A stretch of 64,000 nucleotides of DNA, from assembly GCF_965118895.1 (NCBI RefSeq), contig NZ_CBCPJJ010000014.1:62001-126000 (forward strand), written 5' to 3'. Below are positions 1-8,448 of this stretch, piece by piece. Source of the DNA: Rahnella inusitata_A (GTDB lineage Bacteria; Pseudomonadota; Gammaproteobacteria; Enterobacterales; Enterobacteriaceae). Positions within the stretch are counted from its first letter, which is position 1. Each line of letters begins with the position of its first letter. The position numbers and the translations under genes were made by a program. The notes below the pieces were generated by a model. It saw only the letters and a list, made by a program, of their open reading frames with translations, had not been told where the DNA came from and did not search any database.

Positions 1-290
1 CTTAACACTTTGGCCTCTTCAAAATACTGCTCAGCGTCCGGGTTTAGCTTGCCGCCCGGAACGAACAGTGCGAAGGGGACGGAATACACCGCAAACAGCC
101 CGTGTTGTTGAATTTTTTCCGCCAGCTGGGGCAATGCACCCAGTTCCGTATCGGAGAATAATTCACGGCGGATTTCCACTCCGTCAGCTTTTGCACCGGC
201 GATAATTGAAAGTAGTTCTGCCTGCCCGCCAAGGGCTTTCACTACGCTGTTACCGTACGCGGCGGTAACGATGACGATCTCTCTTTGCAT
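1..290 (-). CDS. KguE-like sugar isomerase/epimerase, 5' part only (3' end beyond window)
   Basis: The reading frame starts at the ATG at 290 and runs leftward off the window edge, so only about 96 N-terminal residues are visible. The protein begins MQREIVIVTAAYG and contains a GAKADGVEIRRELFSD stretch, typical of the first strands of xylose-isomerase-like TIM barrels (sugar phosphate isomerase/epimerase family). KguE of the pseudomonad 2-ketogluconate operon (kguE-kguK-kguT-kguD) belongs to this family and lies beside ptxS. The PtxS-like regulator next door and the palindromic operator between the two genes favour a KguE assignment, but this is inference. It may be the first gene of a leftward operon outside the window. 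Confidence 0.55.
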   Translation of the reverse strand, partial: MQREIVIVTAAYGNSVVKALGGQAELLSIIAGAKADGVEIRRELFSDTELGALPQLAEKIQQHGLFAVYSVPFALFVPGGKLNPDAEQYFEEAKVL

Positions 291-401
291 GACTCTCTAT
301 CCTGTTAATACGCACCGAATTGCGGTGCCAGCGACCGTTTAGAAGACCTAATCTTAGTGGAACAAATGGCTAAACGTGTTCTTGTTAATAATTTGTTTCG
401 C

Positions 402-432
402 TTTATACAACCTAATTGGAACCGGTTCCAAT
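402..432 (-). promoter_or_regulatory. PtxS/LacI-type operator overlapping a promoter for the kguE-like gene
   Basis: A perfect 18-bp palindrome, ATTGGAACCGGTTCCAAT, lies at 415-432 between the LacI-family gene and the kguE-like gene. On the minus strand its right half supplies a -35 hexamer TTGGAA (431-426), followed after 18 bp by TATAAA (407-402), so a bound repressor would block the promoter. The AACCGGTT core resembles the PtxS site reported in Pseudomonas (TGAAACCGGTTTCA). The palindrome is seen; the assignment to the neighbouring regulator is inference. Confidence 0.6.
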
Positions 433-505
433 CGAAAGGCCGGAAAGCCAGAAACATGATCCCGCTCACGAAGAACGGGAGAGAAAAGGGGGAAGGAAAA
501 GGAAA

Positions 506-1540
506 TCAGCGGGCGGCAGTCGATGCGCGCGCAATCAGTTCGCCGGAGAATTCGATGTCTTTAACGGGTTCAGTATTGCCCTGAATGCGCGTCACCAGCT
601 GGCCAATCGCCGCAACGCCCATGTCGTAGGTCGGCTGTTTAAAGGTCGTTATCCCAACGCCCGCGAGATCAGCCCACACCAGTTCGTCAAAACCTGACAG
701 ACCAATATCCGCCCCCCAGGTAATATCCAGACGGCGTAACGCGCGCGCGACCTGAAGCGTCAGCGCACCGTTCACGCACATCACCGCTTTAGGTTTATCC
801 GGGTGGCGAGCGACAAAATCGCGCAGCAGCGTTTCCAGCCCTTCGGTATTGCTCAGCTCGATTTCACCCTGTTCGGCGATGCACTGCGGCGATTGCTGCA
901 TACGTTGCAAAAAGGTGCGCAGGCGATCCAGACGGGTGTTGATGGTGGCGGGTTCGGTGACGAAAAGCAGCGCTTCAAAACCATTTTGCAGCAGATGATC
1001 GGTCATCATCTTTGTGGCTTCCACATTGTTCAGCGCGATGACGTCGCAGGCGAAATCCGCAACTTTGCGGTCGATCAGCACCATCGGCAGGTTCGCCTGT
1101 TGCAGCGTGGAAATCGCCGCTTCGCGCATCCCGACGGCGTTCACCACAATGCCGTCTACGCGGTAGCTGCTGAGCAACTGGAGATAATGTTTTTCCTGAT
1201 CAAGTTCGTTGTTAGTGTTACACACCAGCAGCGTCAGCCCTTCCTGACGGCACGCGGCTTCGACGCCACGCATCACTTCGACAGAATAGGGGTTGGTAAT
1301 ATCGGCGAGGATCAGCCCCACCAAACGCGTCTGACCGCTTTTCAGGCTGCGTGCCATCTGGCTGGGCTGGTAATCCAGCAGGGAAATTGCCCGTCCGATG
1401 CGCTCTTTGAGATCATCGGACAGCAGGTGTTTTTCACCGTTGAGATAACGCGAAACGCTGGTTTTGCCGGTTTTTGCTGCACTGGCCACGTCACGTATCG
1501 TGGCGCGACCCGCTGCGCCCGGCTCCTGTTTTTTGCTCAC
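506..1540 (-). CDS. LacI-family repressor, PtxS-like (2-ketogluconate regulator)
   Basis: A 344-residue LacI/GalR-family repressor: an N-terminal helix-turn-helix at about residues 13-60 (TIRDVASAAKTGKTSVSRYL) followed by a periplasmic-binding-protein-like effector domain. It uses a GTG start at 1540 preceded by GAGAAAGG. The segments HLLSDDLKERI and LLVCNTNNE resemble PtxS, the 2-ketogluconate-responsive repressor of pseudomonads, more than GalR or RafR. The gene stops 215 bp before the divergent-free start of the kguE-like gene, with the CCGGTT palindrome in that gap. Although it follows the raffinose permease by 67 bp in the same direction, a second, better-matched RafR serves that locus, so I assign this one to ketogluconate. 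Exact effector is not shown by sequence. Confidence 0.6.
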   Translation of the reverse strand: MSKKQEPGAAGRATIRDVASAAKTGKTSVSRYLNGEKHLLSDDLKERIGRAISLLDYQPSQMARSLKSGQTRLVGLILADITNPYSVEVMRGVEAACRQEGLTLLVCNTNNELDQEKHYLQLLSSYRVDGIVVNAVGMREAAISTLQQANLPMVLIDRKVADFACDVIALNNVEATKMMTDHLLQNGFEALLFVTEPATINTRLDRLRTFLQRMQQSPQCIAEQGEIELSNTEGLETLLRDFVARHPDKPKAVMCVNGALTLQVARALRRLDITWGADIGLSGFDELVWADLAGVGITTFKQPTYDMGVAAIGQLVTRIQGNTEPVKDIEFSGELIARASTAAR

Positions 1541-1607
1541 AACCTTTCTCCCCTCATGCTTATCTCACGGAGACTAGCACAGAGTGTCGAAAGGCTGTAA
1601 ACGTTAC

Positions 1608-2894
1608 TCAGCGCAATCCCTCCACCGGTCTCGCCGCCGGAACTGCCTGTTTCTGCGGACGGCTGCTCAGCGTGAAGGCGGAAATAATGGTCACACTGAA
1701 GGCAATTCCCCCGAGGATCAGGTAGGTATCGCTGAACCCGATGCGGTCGTACAAACTGCCTGCAAAGGCGGAAAGGAAAATCGCTGCCAGCTGTTTGGCG
1801 AAGTTAAAGCCGATCAGATAAATGGTCGCCGAGAACCGGACATCAAATATCTGCGTGATGTATTTGAACACGCCGACCAGCAGGAACGGCACTTCCAGCG
1901 CGTGCAGCATTTTCAGCAGAATAACTTCTGCCGCCGTGGTTGCAAACGAAGAGCCGACGATGCGAATCGACATAATGGTACCGGCCAGCAGCAGCGTATT
2001 TTTCGCGCCAATGCGGTTAATGATCCAGGGTGAACAGAACATAATCAGCGCGTTACAGAGCTCACCGGCGGTAGTGACATAGCCGAACATTTCGGTGCCG
2101 TGCTGCGGCGAGGAGAAGAACGTTTTGAAGAAGGTGGCGAACTGCTGATCGAAAACATCGTAAACGCAGGCGACGCCCACCACATATAAAATCAGCATCC
2201 ACAGTTTGCGCTCTTTCAGCAACAAAGCCGCCGTTTTCAGCGAGAATTGCGACTGATTAGCGCCGAGTTTATCCAGTACCTGCGCATTTTTGTTTTCCTG
2301 CGGACGCGAAATCAGCAGCAAAATCATCAGAATGACCGCTGCGCCGGATCCCATCCAGAACACGATATCCGGGTTGATGTTAAACAGTACGCCCGCCGTT
2401 GACGCGCAAATCCCCCAGCCGAAACAGCCGAACATCCGCGCCTTGCCGTATTCGAAGGCGCTGTTGCGACTTACCCTTTCGATGTACGCCTCGGTCGCGC
2501 CCGAACCGCCCGCAAAGACGAAGCCGATGTAAGCGCCGCCCAGAATAGCGCCGAGCACAATATTGATTTTCAGCAGCGGCGCGAACACGTAAATAAAGAA
2601 CGGTGCGAAGAGGAACAGCAGTACGGCGATGATCCACAACAGGTGTTTCTTCAGGCCGAGTTTGTCAGAAATAATGCCGAAGAATGGCTGAAACAGAATG
2701 GCAAACAGCGACATGCTGGAGAACACGATGCCGGTTTCCGTTTTGCTCAGGCCGATAACGTCAGACAGCCAGATCGGTAAAAACGGATAACAGGTCGCCA
2801 TAATGAAGAAATAGAGGAAGAAATAGCTGCCAAATATCCAGAAATTCGCATTTTTTTTATAGAAGCAACGATCGCCAGTTTGTGTAGGGTTCAT
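1608..2894 (-). CDS. rafB: LacY/RafB-type oligosaccharide:H+ symporter
   Basis: A 428-residue, 12-helix MFS permease of the oligosaccharide:H+ symporter family (LacY, RafB). Compared with LacY it carries about nine extra N-terminal residues; the galactoside-binding pair Glu126/Arg144 is present as E135 and R153 (motif EAYIERVSR ... KARMFG), and the proton-relay residues Arg302, His322 and Glu325 are matched by SIRIVG and KMLHALEVPF. It lies 82 bp downstream of the alpha-galactosidase gene with a good Shine-Dalgarno (AAGGAAA), so it probably imports raffinose or melibiose for that enzyme. The intergenic hairpin may tune the ratio of the two proteins. Substrate is inferred from context. Confidence 0.8.
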   Translation of the reverse strand: MNPTQTGDRCFYKKNANFWIFGSYFFLYFFIMATCYPFLPIWLSDVIGLSKTETGIVFSSMSLFAILFQPFFGIISDKLGLKKHLLWIIAVLLFLFAPFFIYVFAPLLKINIVLGAILGGAYIGFVFAGGSGATEAYIERVSRNSAFEYGKARMFGCFGWGICASTAGVLFNINPDIVFWMGSGAAVILMILLLISRPQENKNAQVLDKLGANQSQFSLKTAALLLKERKLWMLILYVVGVACVYDVFDQQFATFFKTFFSSPQHGTEMFGYVTTAGELCNALIMFCSPWIINRIGAKNTLLLAGTIMSIRIVGSSFATTAAEVILLKMLHALEVPFLLVGVFKYITQIFDVRFSATIYLIGFNFAKQLAAIFLSAFAGSLYDRIGFSDTYLILGGIAFSVTIISAFTLSSRPQKQAVPAARPVEGLR

Positions 2895-2922
2895 AGTGAT
2901 TTCCTTGCCGAAACCATCAAAA

Positions 2923-2946
2923 CCGGCACCGCAGTGCCGGCGTTTT
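2923..2946. other. Intercistronic stem-loop between rafA and rafB
   Basis: A 7-bp GC-rich stem (CCGGCAC at 2923-2929, GTGCCGG at 2934-2940) with a 4-nt loop lies between the two leftward genes. On the minus strand it is followed by only TTTTG, so it may attenuate or stabilise the transcript rather than end it; on the plus strand it is followed by six T. Confidence 0.45.
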
Positions 2947-2976
2947 TTATGTTTATGTATTCTTTAACTAACCGGA

Positions 2977-5100
2977 TTACACCTGTTCAAAACCGAGCAG
3001 CAGGGCGCTTTCCGGATCCAGCACCGGCAGCGTCAGCCCGGCGTTCGCCAGCCATTCACCGCTCAGCACCGGCGCTTCATGCAGCCATGCCGGTTGCACG
3101 CGCATGGTGTGTCCGCTGCCGCCACCGGCCAGCAGCGCCGGTTCGTCCAGCACCGTCACGCGATAACGCGCATCGGCCTGCAGCCCTGGCACCCTCAGCG
3201 TTCCCGGTAATGACCAGGTTGGCATCGCCAGCTGACTTACCAGAAACACCGCGCGATCGCCGCTCTGGCTGACCACGCCGTTGACCAGCATCGCGTCATC
3301 ACGGCTATCGACCCGATAGACGTCGCCGCTGTGCAGTAACGGCCTCAGCTGCTGATGCAGCCGGGTATATTTCGCGAATCCGGCGCGCTCCTCCTCGCCT
3401 TCTTTCACCGGATCGAGCTCGATGCCCATATGGCCGAACAGCGCCGTCAGGCCGCGAAATTCGATGCTGTGCTGGCGCGACGTGGCGTGGCACAGCTTGT
3501 TACCGATATGCGAGCCCATCACTTCCGGCGGGAAGAAATAGCTCATGCCGCGCTGAATTTTCTGCCGCTCCAGCGCGTCATTGTTGTCCGACGTCCAGAA
3601 GCGATGACTGCGTTTCAGCACTTCATAATCAATACGGCCACCGCCGGAGGCGCAGGATTCGAATTCAATCTGCGGGAAGCGTTCACCCAGTACGTCGAGC
3701 AGGCGATAGAACTGCTGCGTTTGTGCCGTCAGCGCCGCGCGGCCTTCATGCCCCGGCTGGACGATTTCGCGGTTCATGTCCCATTTCACATAATCAACGT
3801 CTTGCTCGCCGAGCAACCAGCTCATACGTTCTACAAGATAATCAAAGACCTGTGGATTATTGAGATCGAGCACGAACTGATGACGGCCGCTTGGTTGCTG
3901 ATAACCCGGCAGCGCCAGCAGCCAGTCCGGGTGGGCGCGATACAAATCCGAATCTAGGTTAATCATTTCTGGTTCGACCCAGATACCAAACTCCATACCG
4001 AGATTTTTAACGTGGTCGATCACCGGTTTCAGCCCGTTCGGGTATTTCCTCTCATCGAGATACCAGTCGCCAAGCGCGGCACGGTCGTGGCCGCGCCCGC
4101 GGAACCAGCCATCGTCGATAATGAAGCGTTCAACGCCTAGCGCGGCAGACTCCGTCGCCATCTGCATGATGTAGTCGGGATCGTGATCGAAATAAATTCC
4201 CTCCCAGGTATTGAGATGTACCGGGCGCGGTTTCTCCGTCGGGAAGCGTAAAATTTCCTCACGCACGAAGCGGTGAAACTGCTGACTCATGCGATTCAGC
4301 CCGCTGGCGGAGTAGCTGGCGTACAGCCACGGCGTTTCCAGCGTTTCACCCTGTTCGAGACGTTGCTCGCCCGGCAGATACAGCGCTTCGGCCTGCACCA
4401 GACGGCGGCCGTCGATTTTGATGTCGGCACGCAAACGGTGGTTACCGCTCCAGCCCAGATGGATCCCCCAGACTTCGCCCTGTTCTTCGCTAAAACCCGG
4501 ATGACCGATCATCATCGCCGGGAAATATTCGGAGGAGGTTTTGCCGCGACGGTTTTCCTGAATGATGCCGCCGTGATCCAGCTGCGTGCGGTGCGGCTGG
4601 AACTCTTTGATCCAACGGCCATGAAACGCCATTACTTCGGCGGCGCGTTCAGGCAGCGGCAGCGTCACGGCAAGGCGCGTCAGCTGATAGGTGCCGGATT
4701 TGAGATTGGTCAGGGCATTGCGGGTTTGCAACACGCCGCTGTCATCGAGGCGCAGTTCGCTGCGAAATTGCAGGCCGGCTGTCGCATCCTCGGTAGTGAT
4801 CGTCAGCTGATTTCCCTGGTGGCGGACGTCAACGGTATCAAAGACCGGCGACCAGTCCAGACCGTCACGATGGCCTTCAACGCCCGGTGTACCGAAAGAC
4901 CCGCGTCCGGTGTCAGCGCTGAAATTTAGCGGGGCTTCCACGTCCAGGCGGCCATTGGGTACCGCGCGGGCAAGGGAAATGACGTCATCGGCTGAAAACT
5001 GGCTCAGACGATTTCCCCAGTACAGGATTTCTGCGAACGGTGTGCAGCGCACGATCAGGCTGGTGTGTTCGCTGGTTAAATGGACGATCTGGTTTTCCAT
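2977..5100 (-). CDS. rafA: Alpha-galactosidase, GH36 family (RafA-like)
   Basis: A glycoside hydrolase family 36 alpha-galactosidase of 707 residues (E. coli plasmid RafA is of nearly the same length), which splits terminal alpha-galactose from raffinose and melibiose in the cytoplasm. Start chosen at the ATG at 5100 (MENQIVHLTSE): the frame stays open to 5199, but that extension runs through the operator. Family motifs visible are FIIDDGWF, the nucleophile region DYVKWDMNR and the acid/base region ESCASGGGRIDYEVLKRS ... FWTSDNNDALERQ. There is no signal peptide. It is the first gene of a rafA-rafB unit, with the regulator gene directly upstream in the same direction. Confidence 0.9.
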   Translation of the reverse strand: MENQIVHLTSEHTSLIVRCTPFAEILYWGNRLSQFSADDVISLARAVPNGRLDVEAPLNFSADTGRGSFGTPGVEGHRDGLDWSPVFDTVDVRHQGNQLTITTEDATAGLQFRSELRLDDSGVLQTRNALTNLKSGTYQLTRLAVTLPLPERAAEVMAFHGRWIKEFQPHRTQLDHGGIIQENRRGKTSSEYFPAMMIGHPGFSEEQGEVWGIHLGWSGNHRLRADIKIDGRRLVQAEALYLPGEQRLEQGETLETPWLYASYSASGLNRMSQQFHRFVREEILRFPTEKPRPVHLNTWEGIYFDHDPDYIMQMATESAALGVERFIIDDGWFRGRGHDRAALGDWYLDERKYPNGLKPVIDHVKNLGMEFGIWVEPEMINLDSDLYRAHPDWLLALPGYQQPSGRHQFVLDLNNPQVFDYLVERMSWLLGEQDVDYVKWDMNREIVQPGHEGRAALTAQTQQFYRLLDVLGERFPQIEFESCASGGGRIDYEVLKRSHRFWTSDNNDALERQKIQRGMSYFFPPEVMGSHIGNKLCHATSRQHSIEFRGLTALFGHMGIELDPVKEGEEERAGFAKYTRLHQQLRPLLHSGDVYRVDSRDDAMLVNGVVSQSGDRAVFLVSQLAMPTWSLPGTLRVPGLQADARYRVTVLDEPALLAGGGSGHTMRVQPAWLHEAPVLSGEWLANAGLTLPVLDPESALLLGFEQV

Positions 5101-5162
5101 AGTGTCACGACTCCACAAGGTAATTTGCAGCGATAAAACGCTATCTGGTGGAGTCACTATTG

Positions 5163-5180
5163 ATCCGAAACGTTTCGGAT
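5163..5180. promoter_or_regulatory. RafR-type operator upstream of rafA
   Basis: A perfect 18-bp palindrome, ATCCGAAACGTTTCGGAT, lies 62 bp upstream of the rafA start, in the gap after the RafR-like gene. Raf operators described for the E. coli raf plasmid have the same CGAAACGTTTCG type core. No second copy was seen in the gap, whereas the plasmid system has two. Confidence 0.7.
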
Positions 5181-5237
5181 GGGAAATTCGTTGATGCAAA
5201 TTTGTGATATAGGGTGGAAAAATAACCTAAAGAGGAA

Positions 5238-6248
5238 TTATAACTGTGGTGGATGAGCGGTGACGCCCGCCTGCAATTCCGGCTGCCAGAGAACCTGCAA
5301 ATGGCTCATCGGTTCGTTACGGATCAGCGCCATCGTCATCTCGGCGATTTGCAGCCCGACCGCTTCGCGGGTGCCCTGACGAATAGCGGTGACGGCCACG
5401 TCGGGCAGGCTGTCAGAGGGTAAACCATCGTAGATAATCAGCGAAACCGCTCCACTTTGCAGCAGTCCGGCTTCGTACAATGCCAGCGCCGCGCCTTCGC
5501 CATGCATATTGCAATCGCAGACCATTGCCGTAGGCGGCTGCGGTAAGGACAGCAGCGCCTGCGTTGCCTGATAACCGGCGCGGCGGCTCGGGCTGACTTT
5601 GTTCACATACTGCGGGTTCAGCGGCAGTTTATTCGCCTTCAGGCCGTCGATATAACCCTGATGCCGCTGGCTGATAAAAGATTGCTGATTGTTTTCGCCG
5701 AGAAAGGCAATGCGCTGATGTCCCAGCCCGGCGAGATGATCGACGGCCATTTGCATACCGGCGCGGTTATCGAAATCGAACCAGGCATAATCCTGAGTCA
5801 GACAGGTGCTGCGACCGAGTGCCAGAAACGGGAAATTGCGTTGCTGCAAATCCAGCAGGCGCGGATCGTCATTGAGCGTATGCGCCACCAGCATGGCGTC
5901 CACGCGTTTGCTTTCGATCAGCCGTCGCCATGAAAAGGTTCCCAGCTCGTCCGGCACCAGCAGCAAGTCGATCTCATGTTTTGCCAGTTCGCGGGTAATA
6001 CAGCCGACCATTTCGACAAACGCAGAATTGCTTAACGGATGGGATGTGAAGGGAAAGATGAGGCCAACGGCGTCGATCTTGCCCATTTTCAGGCGGCGGG
6101 CGAGGGTATTGGGCCGGTAACCGCGTACATCCGCTGCCGCCTGCACCCGCGCTTTGGTATCGGCTGAAACGTCATCGTAACCGTTCAGCGCACGGCTGAC
6201 GGTGGTCACAGAGAGACCGAGATCTTTGGCGATAGCTTTCAGAGACAT
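5238..6248 (-). CDS. rafR: RafR-like LacI-family repressor of the raffinose locus
   Basis: A 336-residue LacI-family repressor beginning MSLKAIAKDLGLSVTTVSRA, with the helix-turn-helix at residues 5-25, hinge RPNTLARRLKMGK, and a sugar-binding C-terminal domain. The length, start and hinge match plasmid-encoded RafR of E. coli closely. I chose the ATG at 6248; upstream in-frame codons to 6305 lack a ribosome-binding site and would put residues in front of the conserved N terminus. The gene lies just upstream of rafA with the palindromic operator in between, so it should repress rafAB and release it on binding melibiose (effector known for RafR, inferred here). Confidence 0.85.
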   Translation of the reverse strand: MSLKAIAKDLGLSVTTVSRALNGYDDVSADTKARVQAAADVRGYRPNTLARRLKMGKIDAVGLIFPFTSHPLSNSAFVEMVGCITRELAKHEIDLLLVPDELGTFSWRRLIESKRVDAMLVAHTLNDDPRLLDLQQRNFPFLALGRSTCLTQDYAWFDFDNRAGMQMAVDHLAGLGHQRIAFLGENNQQSFISQRHQGYIDGLKANKLPLNPQYVNKVSPSRRAGYQATQALLSLPQPPTAMVCDCNMHGEGAALALYEAGLLQSGAVSLIIYDGLPSDSLPDVAVTAIRQGTREAVGLQIAEMTMALIRNEPMSHLQVLWQPELQAGVTAHPPQL

Positions 6249-6305
6249 ACTGGCATCCGTTGCGCAGGTGAGATAAGCGGTTGCCGGAGGATAACATAAA
6301 CGCAA

Positions 6306-6333
6306 AACGGAGCCTCGCGGCTCCGTTCATATT
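6306..6333 (-). terminator. Rho-independent terminator of yiaD
   Basis: Stem AACGGAGCC / GGCTCCGTT (6306-6314 and 6319-6327), loop of 4 nt, located just after the leftward yiaD stop codon and followed on the minus strand by TTTTGCG. The T tract is short. Confidence 0.6.
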
Positions 6334-6349
6334 TTGTATTTCAGCGGTT

Positions 6350-7012
6350 TTACTGCAACGGGCTGAGGGTAATCTCAACGCGGCGGTTCTGCGCTTTACC
6401 GGCTTCGGTGCTGTTGCTGGCGATCGGATTATCCGGGCCTGCACCGGTGGTGCGTACGCGACTGCCGTCGACGCCCTGAGTGATCAGCGCGCTGCCGACG
6501 CCGTCAGCACGTTGCTGGGACAGCTTCATGTTGAGCGCACGGGTACCGGTGCTGTCGGTGTAACCGACTACGTTCACCGCAGTTTTAGGATACTCTTTTA
6601 GTACCATCGCCACGCCGGTCAGCGTGTTCGCGCCCGCCGGTTTCAGCGTGCTGCTGTTGGTGTCGAAGGTGACGTTGTTCGGCATGTTCAGCACGATGTT
6701 GTCGCCCTGACGGGTGACGCTGACACCGGTGCCTTTCATTTTGTCGCGCAGTTTAGATTCCTGCACATCCATGTAATACCCCGCACCGCCACCCAGCGCA
6801 GCGCCAGCAGCAGCACCGATCAGCGCGCCTTTGCCGCGATCGTGTTTGGATGAAGAAAGCATCCCAACGCCCGCCCCTAAGGCGGCGCCCAGACCCGCGC
6901 CAATGCCGGATTTACCTGCTTCTGATTCGCCGGTGTACGGGTTGGTGGTACAGGCTGACAGGCCCATCGTGACGCAAAGCACGCCAGCAACCACAAGAAG
7001 TCTTTTGTTCAT
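6350..7012 (-). CDS. yiaD: OmpA-family outer membrane lipoprotein YiaD
   Basis: A 220-residue lipoprotein with a type II signal peptide and lipobox LSAC (lipidated Cys21), a glycine-zipper region at about residues 35-80 (AGLGAALGAGVG, GAAAGAALGGGAG), and a C-terminal OmpA-like peptidoglycan-binding domain at about 105-220 with TFDTNSSTLKPAG and the NRRVEI end motif. E. coli YiaD has the same length and was found as a suppressor of an assembly (Bam) defect. It is followed by its own terminator, and its upstream gap of 233 bp holds no gene. Confidence 0.92.
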   Translation of the reverse strand: MNKRLLVVAGVLCVTMGLSACTTNPYTGESEAGKSGIGAGLGAALGAGVGMLSSSKHDRGKGALIGAAAGAALGGGAGYYMDVQESKLRDKMKGTGVSVTRQGDNIVLNMPNNVTFDTNSSTLKPAGANTLTGVAMVLKEYPKTAVNVVGYTDSTGTRALNMKLSQQRADGVGSALITQGVDGSRVRTTGAGPDNPIASNSTEAGKAQNRRVEITLSPLQ

Positions 7013-7245
7013 CTTATTTCCTTTCTGGATGTTTTCTTTATGTTCTTTTTTCAGAACCTGACTGCTGCATTATGACTGCACGCTTTCCGTTAAGTTGCAC
7101 AGAAAAAGGTGACAAAACATAAACAATTGCAACGAGCCGATATCAGCCCTGCGGCGTTCTGGCGCCATTTATGCGTAATTTCGGGGCGTTAAGCAGTAGG
7201 AGAATTCCGGTTATCCGTTTTTGTCTTTTTACGGATTTTAGAAAC

Positions 7246-7689
7246 TTATTCAGAAAGGGGCTGATGCCAGCGCAAAACCCAGGTAGGGAGATCGGTTCCG
7301 GGGTGAACCGTATCGTTCACCACTAAGAACGCTTCTTTGCGATAAAACGCCACGGCGCGGTGATTTTCCTGATAAACCTCGAGCAGCAAAAGCGGATAGT
7401 GATTTTTCACTTCACGCATTAATTGCTGCGCAATGCCTGTGCCATAAGCGCTTTCATCGACAAACAGCGCGCCGATGAACTGATGATTCAGCACGCTGAT
7501 GAAGCCATTGATTCCGCCGTCTTCAGCGGTGGAAACCCAGGTCACCGCCTGCGGCAAAAAGGTTTCGCGCACCATGGGTGCGCTTTCAAACCAATAGGTT
7601 TCATCAATAAACGGATGCGCCGCCAGCGTGCTGCGCAACCACAGTCGCATAATGGCTTCGGTGTCGGCAGGCGCGGAAAGGCGGATCAT
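7246..7689 (-). CDS. yiaC: GNAT protein lysine acetyltransferase YiaC
   Basis: A 147-residue GNAT acetyltransferase starting MIRLSAPADTEAIMRLWL. The acetyl-CoA pyrophosphate loop is recognisable as ESAYGTGIAQQLM and the C-terminal half as LLLLEVYQENHRAVAFYRK. E. coli YiaC is of the same length and acetylates protein lysines. The start at 7689 overlaps the tag stop codon in an ATGA junction, so the two genes are translationally coupled, the same arrangement as in E. coli. Confidence 0.88.
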   Translation of the reverse strand: MIRLSAPADTEAIMRLWLRSTLAAHPFIDETYWFESAPMVRETFLPQAVTWVSTAEDGGINGFISVLNHQFIGALFVDESAYGTGIAQQLMREVKNHYPLLLLEVYQENHRAVAFYRKEAFLVVNDTVHPGTDLPTWVLRWHQPLSE

Positions 7690-8258
7690 ACCGGTTGATT
7701 TTTCGGATGGCAGAAACAGTAAGACTGATGATCGTTCACCAGCCCGGCGGCCTGCATAAATGCGTAGCAAATCGTCGATCCGGTAAATTTAAAGCCTTTC
7801 TTTTTCAGCGCTTTAGACATCGCATCAGAAACGGCGGTTTTGGCCGGTACGCCTTCCGGGCCGAGCGGATTATTGATGACCGGTTGATGTTCGACAAAGC
7901 TCCAGATGAACTCTGAGAAATCCTCGCCGTTGGCCTGCATGGCTAAATAAATCTGCGCATTCAGGATGATCGCTTTGATTTTTCCGCGATGACGCACAAT
8001 CCCGGCGTCGAGCACCAGACGCTCTACGTCGTCGTCAGTCATTTTGGCGATGCGTGCCGGATCGAAATTGTGAAAGTTCTGGCGGTAGTTTTCGCGCTTT
8101 CTCAGGATGGTGATCCACGACAACCCTGCCTGCTGGCCTTCCAGACACAGCATTTCAAACAATTCACGGCCATCTTTGACCGGCACGCCCCATTCTTTAT
8201 CGTGATACTCGAGATAAATCGGTTCTTTCGAAACCCAGCTACATCGGGTGGTCGCCAT
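7686..8258 (-). CDS. tag: DNA-3-methyladenine glycosylase I
   Basis: A 190-residue constitutive 3-methyladenine DNA glycosylase of the helix-hairpin-helix superfamily, which excises 3-methyladenine from alkylated DNA. The family signatures RCSWVSKEPIYLEYHDKEWG, LEGQQAGLSWITILRKR and GFKFTGSTICYAFMQA are present, as are the structural zinc ligands (C6, H19 and the C-terminal H/C pair in DHQSYCFCHP). It is the first gene of tag-yiaC and is divergent from the esterase gene. Confidence 0.95.
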   Translation of the reverse strand: MATTRCSWVSKEPIYLEYHDKEWGVPVKDGRELFEMLCLEGQQAGLSWITILRKRENYRQNFHNFDPARIAKMTDDDVERLVLDAGIVRHRGKIKAIILNAQIYLAMQANGEDFSEFIWSFVEHQPVINNPLGPEGVPAKTAVSDAMSKALKKKGFKFTGSTICYAFMQAAGLVNDHQSYCFCHPKNQPV

Positions 8259-8348
8259 TCTGTCGTCCTTTTAAGAAGCCTGAAAACGTGGGGTCAGTGT
8301 GTGGCTTCTCGGATAACTCTGCAACGTCGCAATTTACACACCACCAAC

Positions 8349-8378
8349 TTGACGCTGGTCGGATCTGAACAATATTTA
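8349..8378 (+). promoter_or_regulatory. Candidate sigma-70 promoter for the autotransporter esterase
   Basis: A -35 hexamer TTGACG at 8349-8354 and a weak -10 (ATATTT at 8372 or TATTTA at 8373) with a 17-18 bp spacer lie about 70 bp upstream of the esterase start, in the divergent tag/esterase gap. Confidence 0.4.
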
Positions 8379-8448
8379 AAGCCATTCATTACGCAATCCT
8401 TACGTAGTCAGGGATTCGAACTGCAAATACTTTCGGGATATCACGACG

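Noticed and set aside
1574..1607. LacI-type half-site (GTAAACGTTAC) upstream of the PtxS-like gene
   Set aside because: Symmetry is imperfect and the region is only 67 bp between two co-directional genes; too weak to call as operator.
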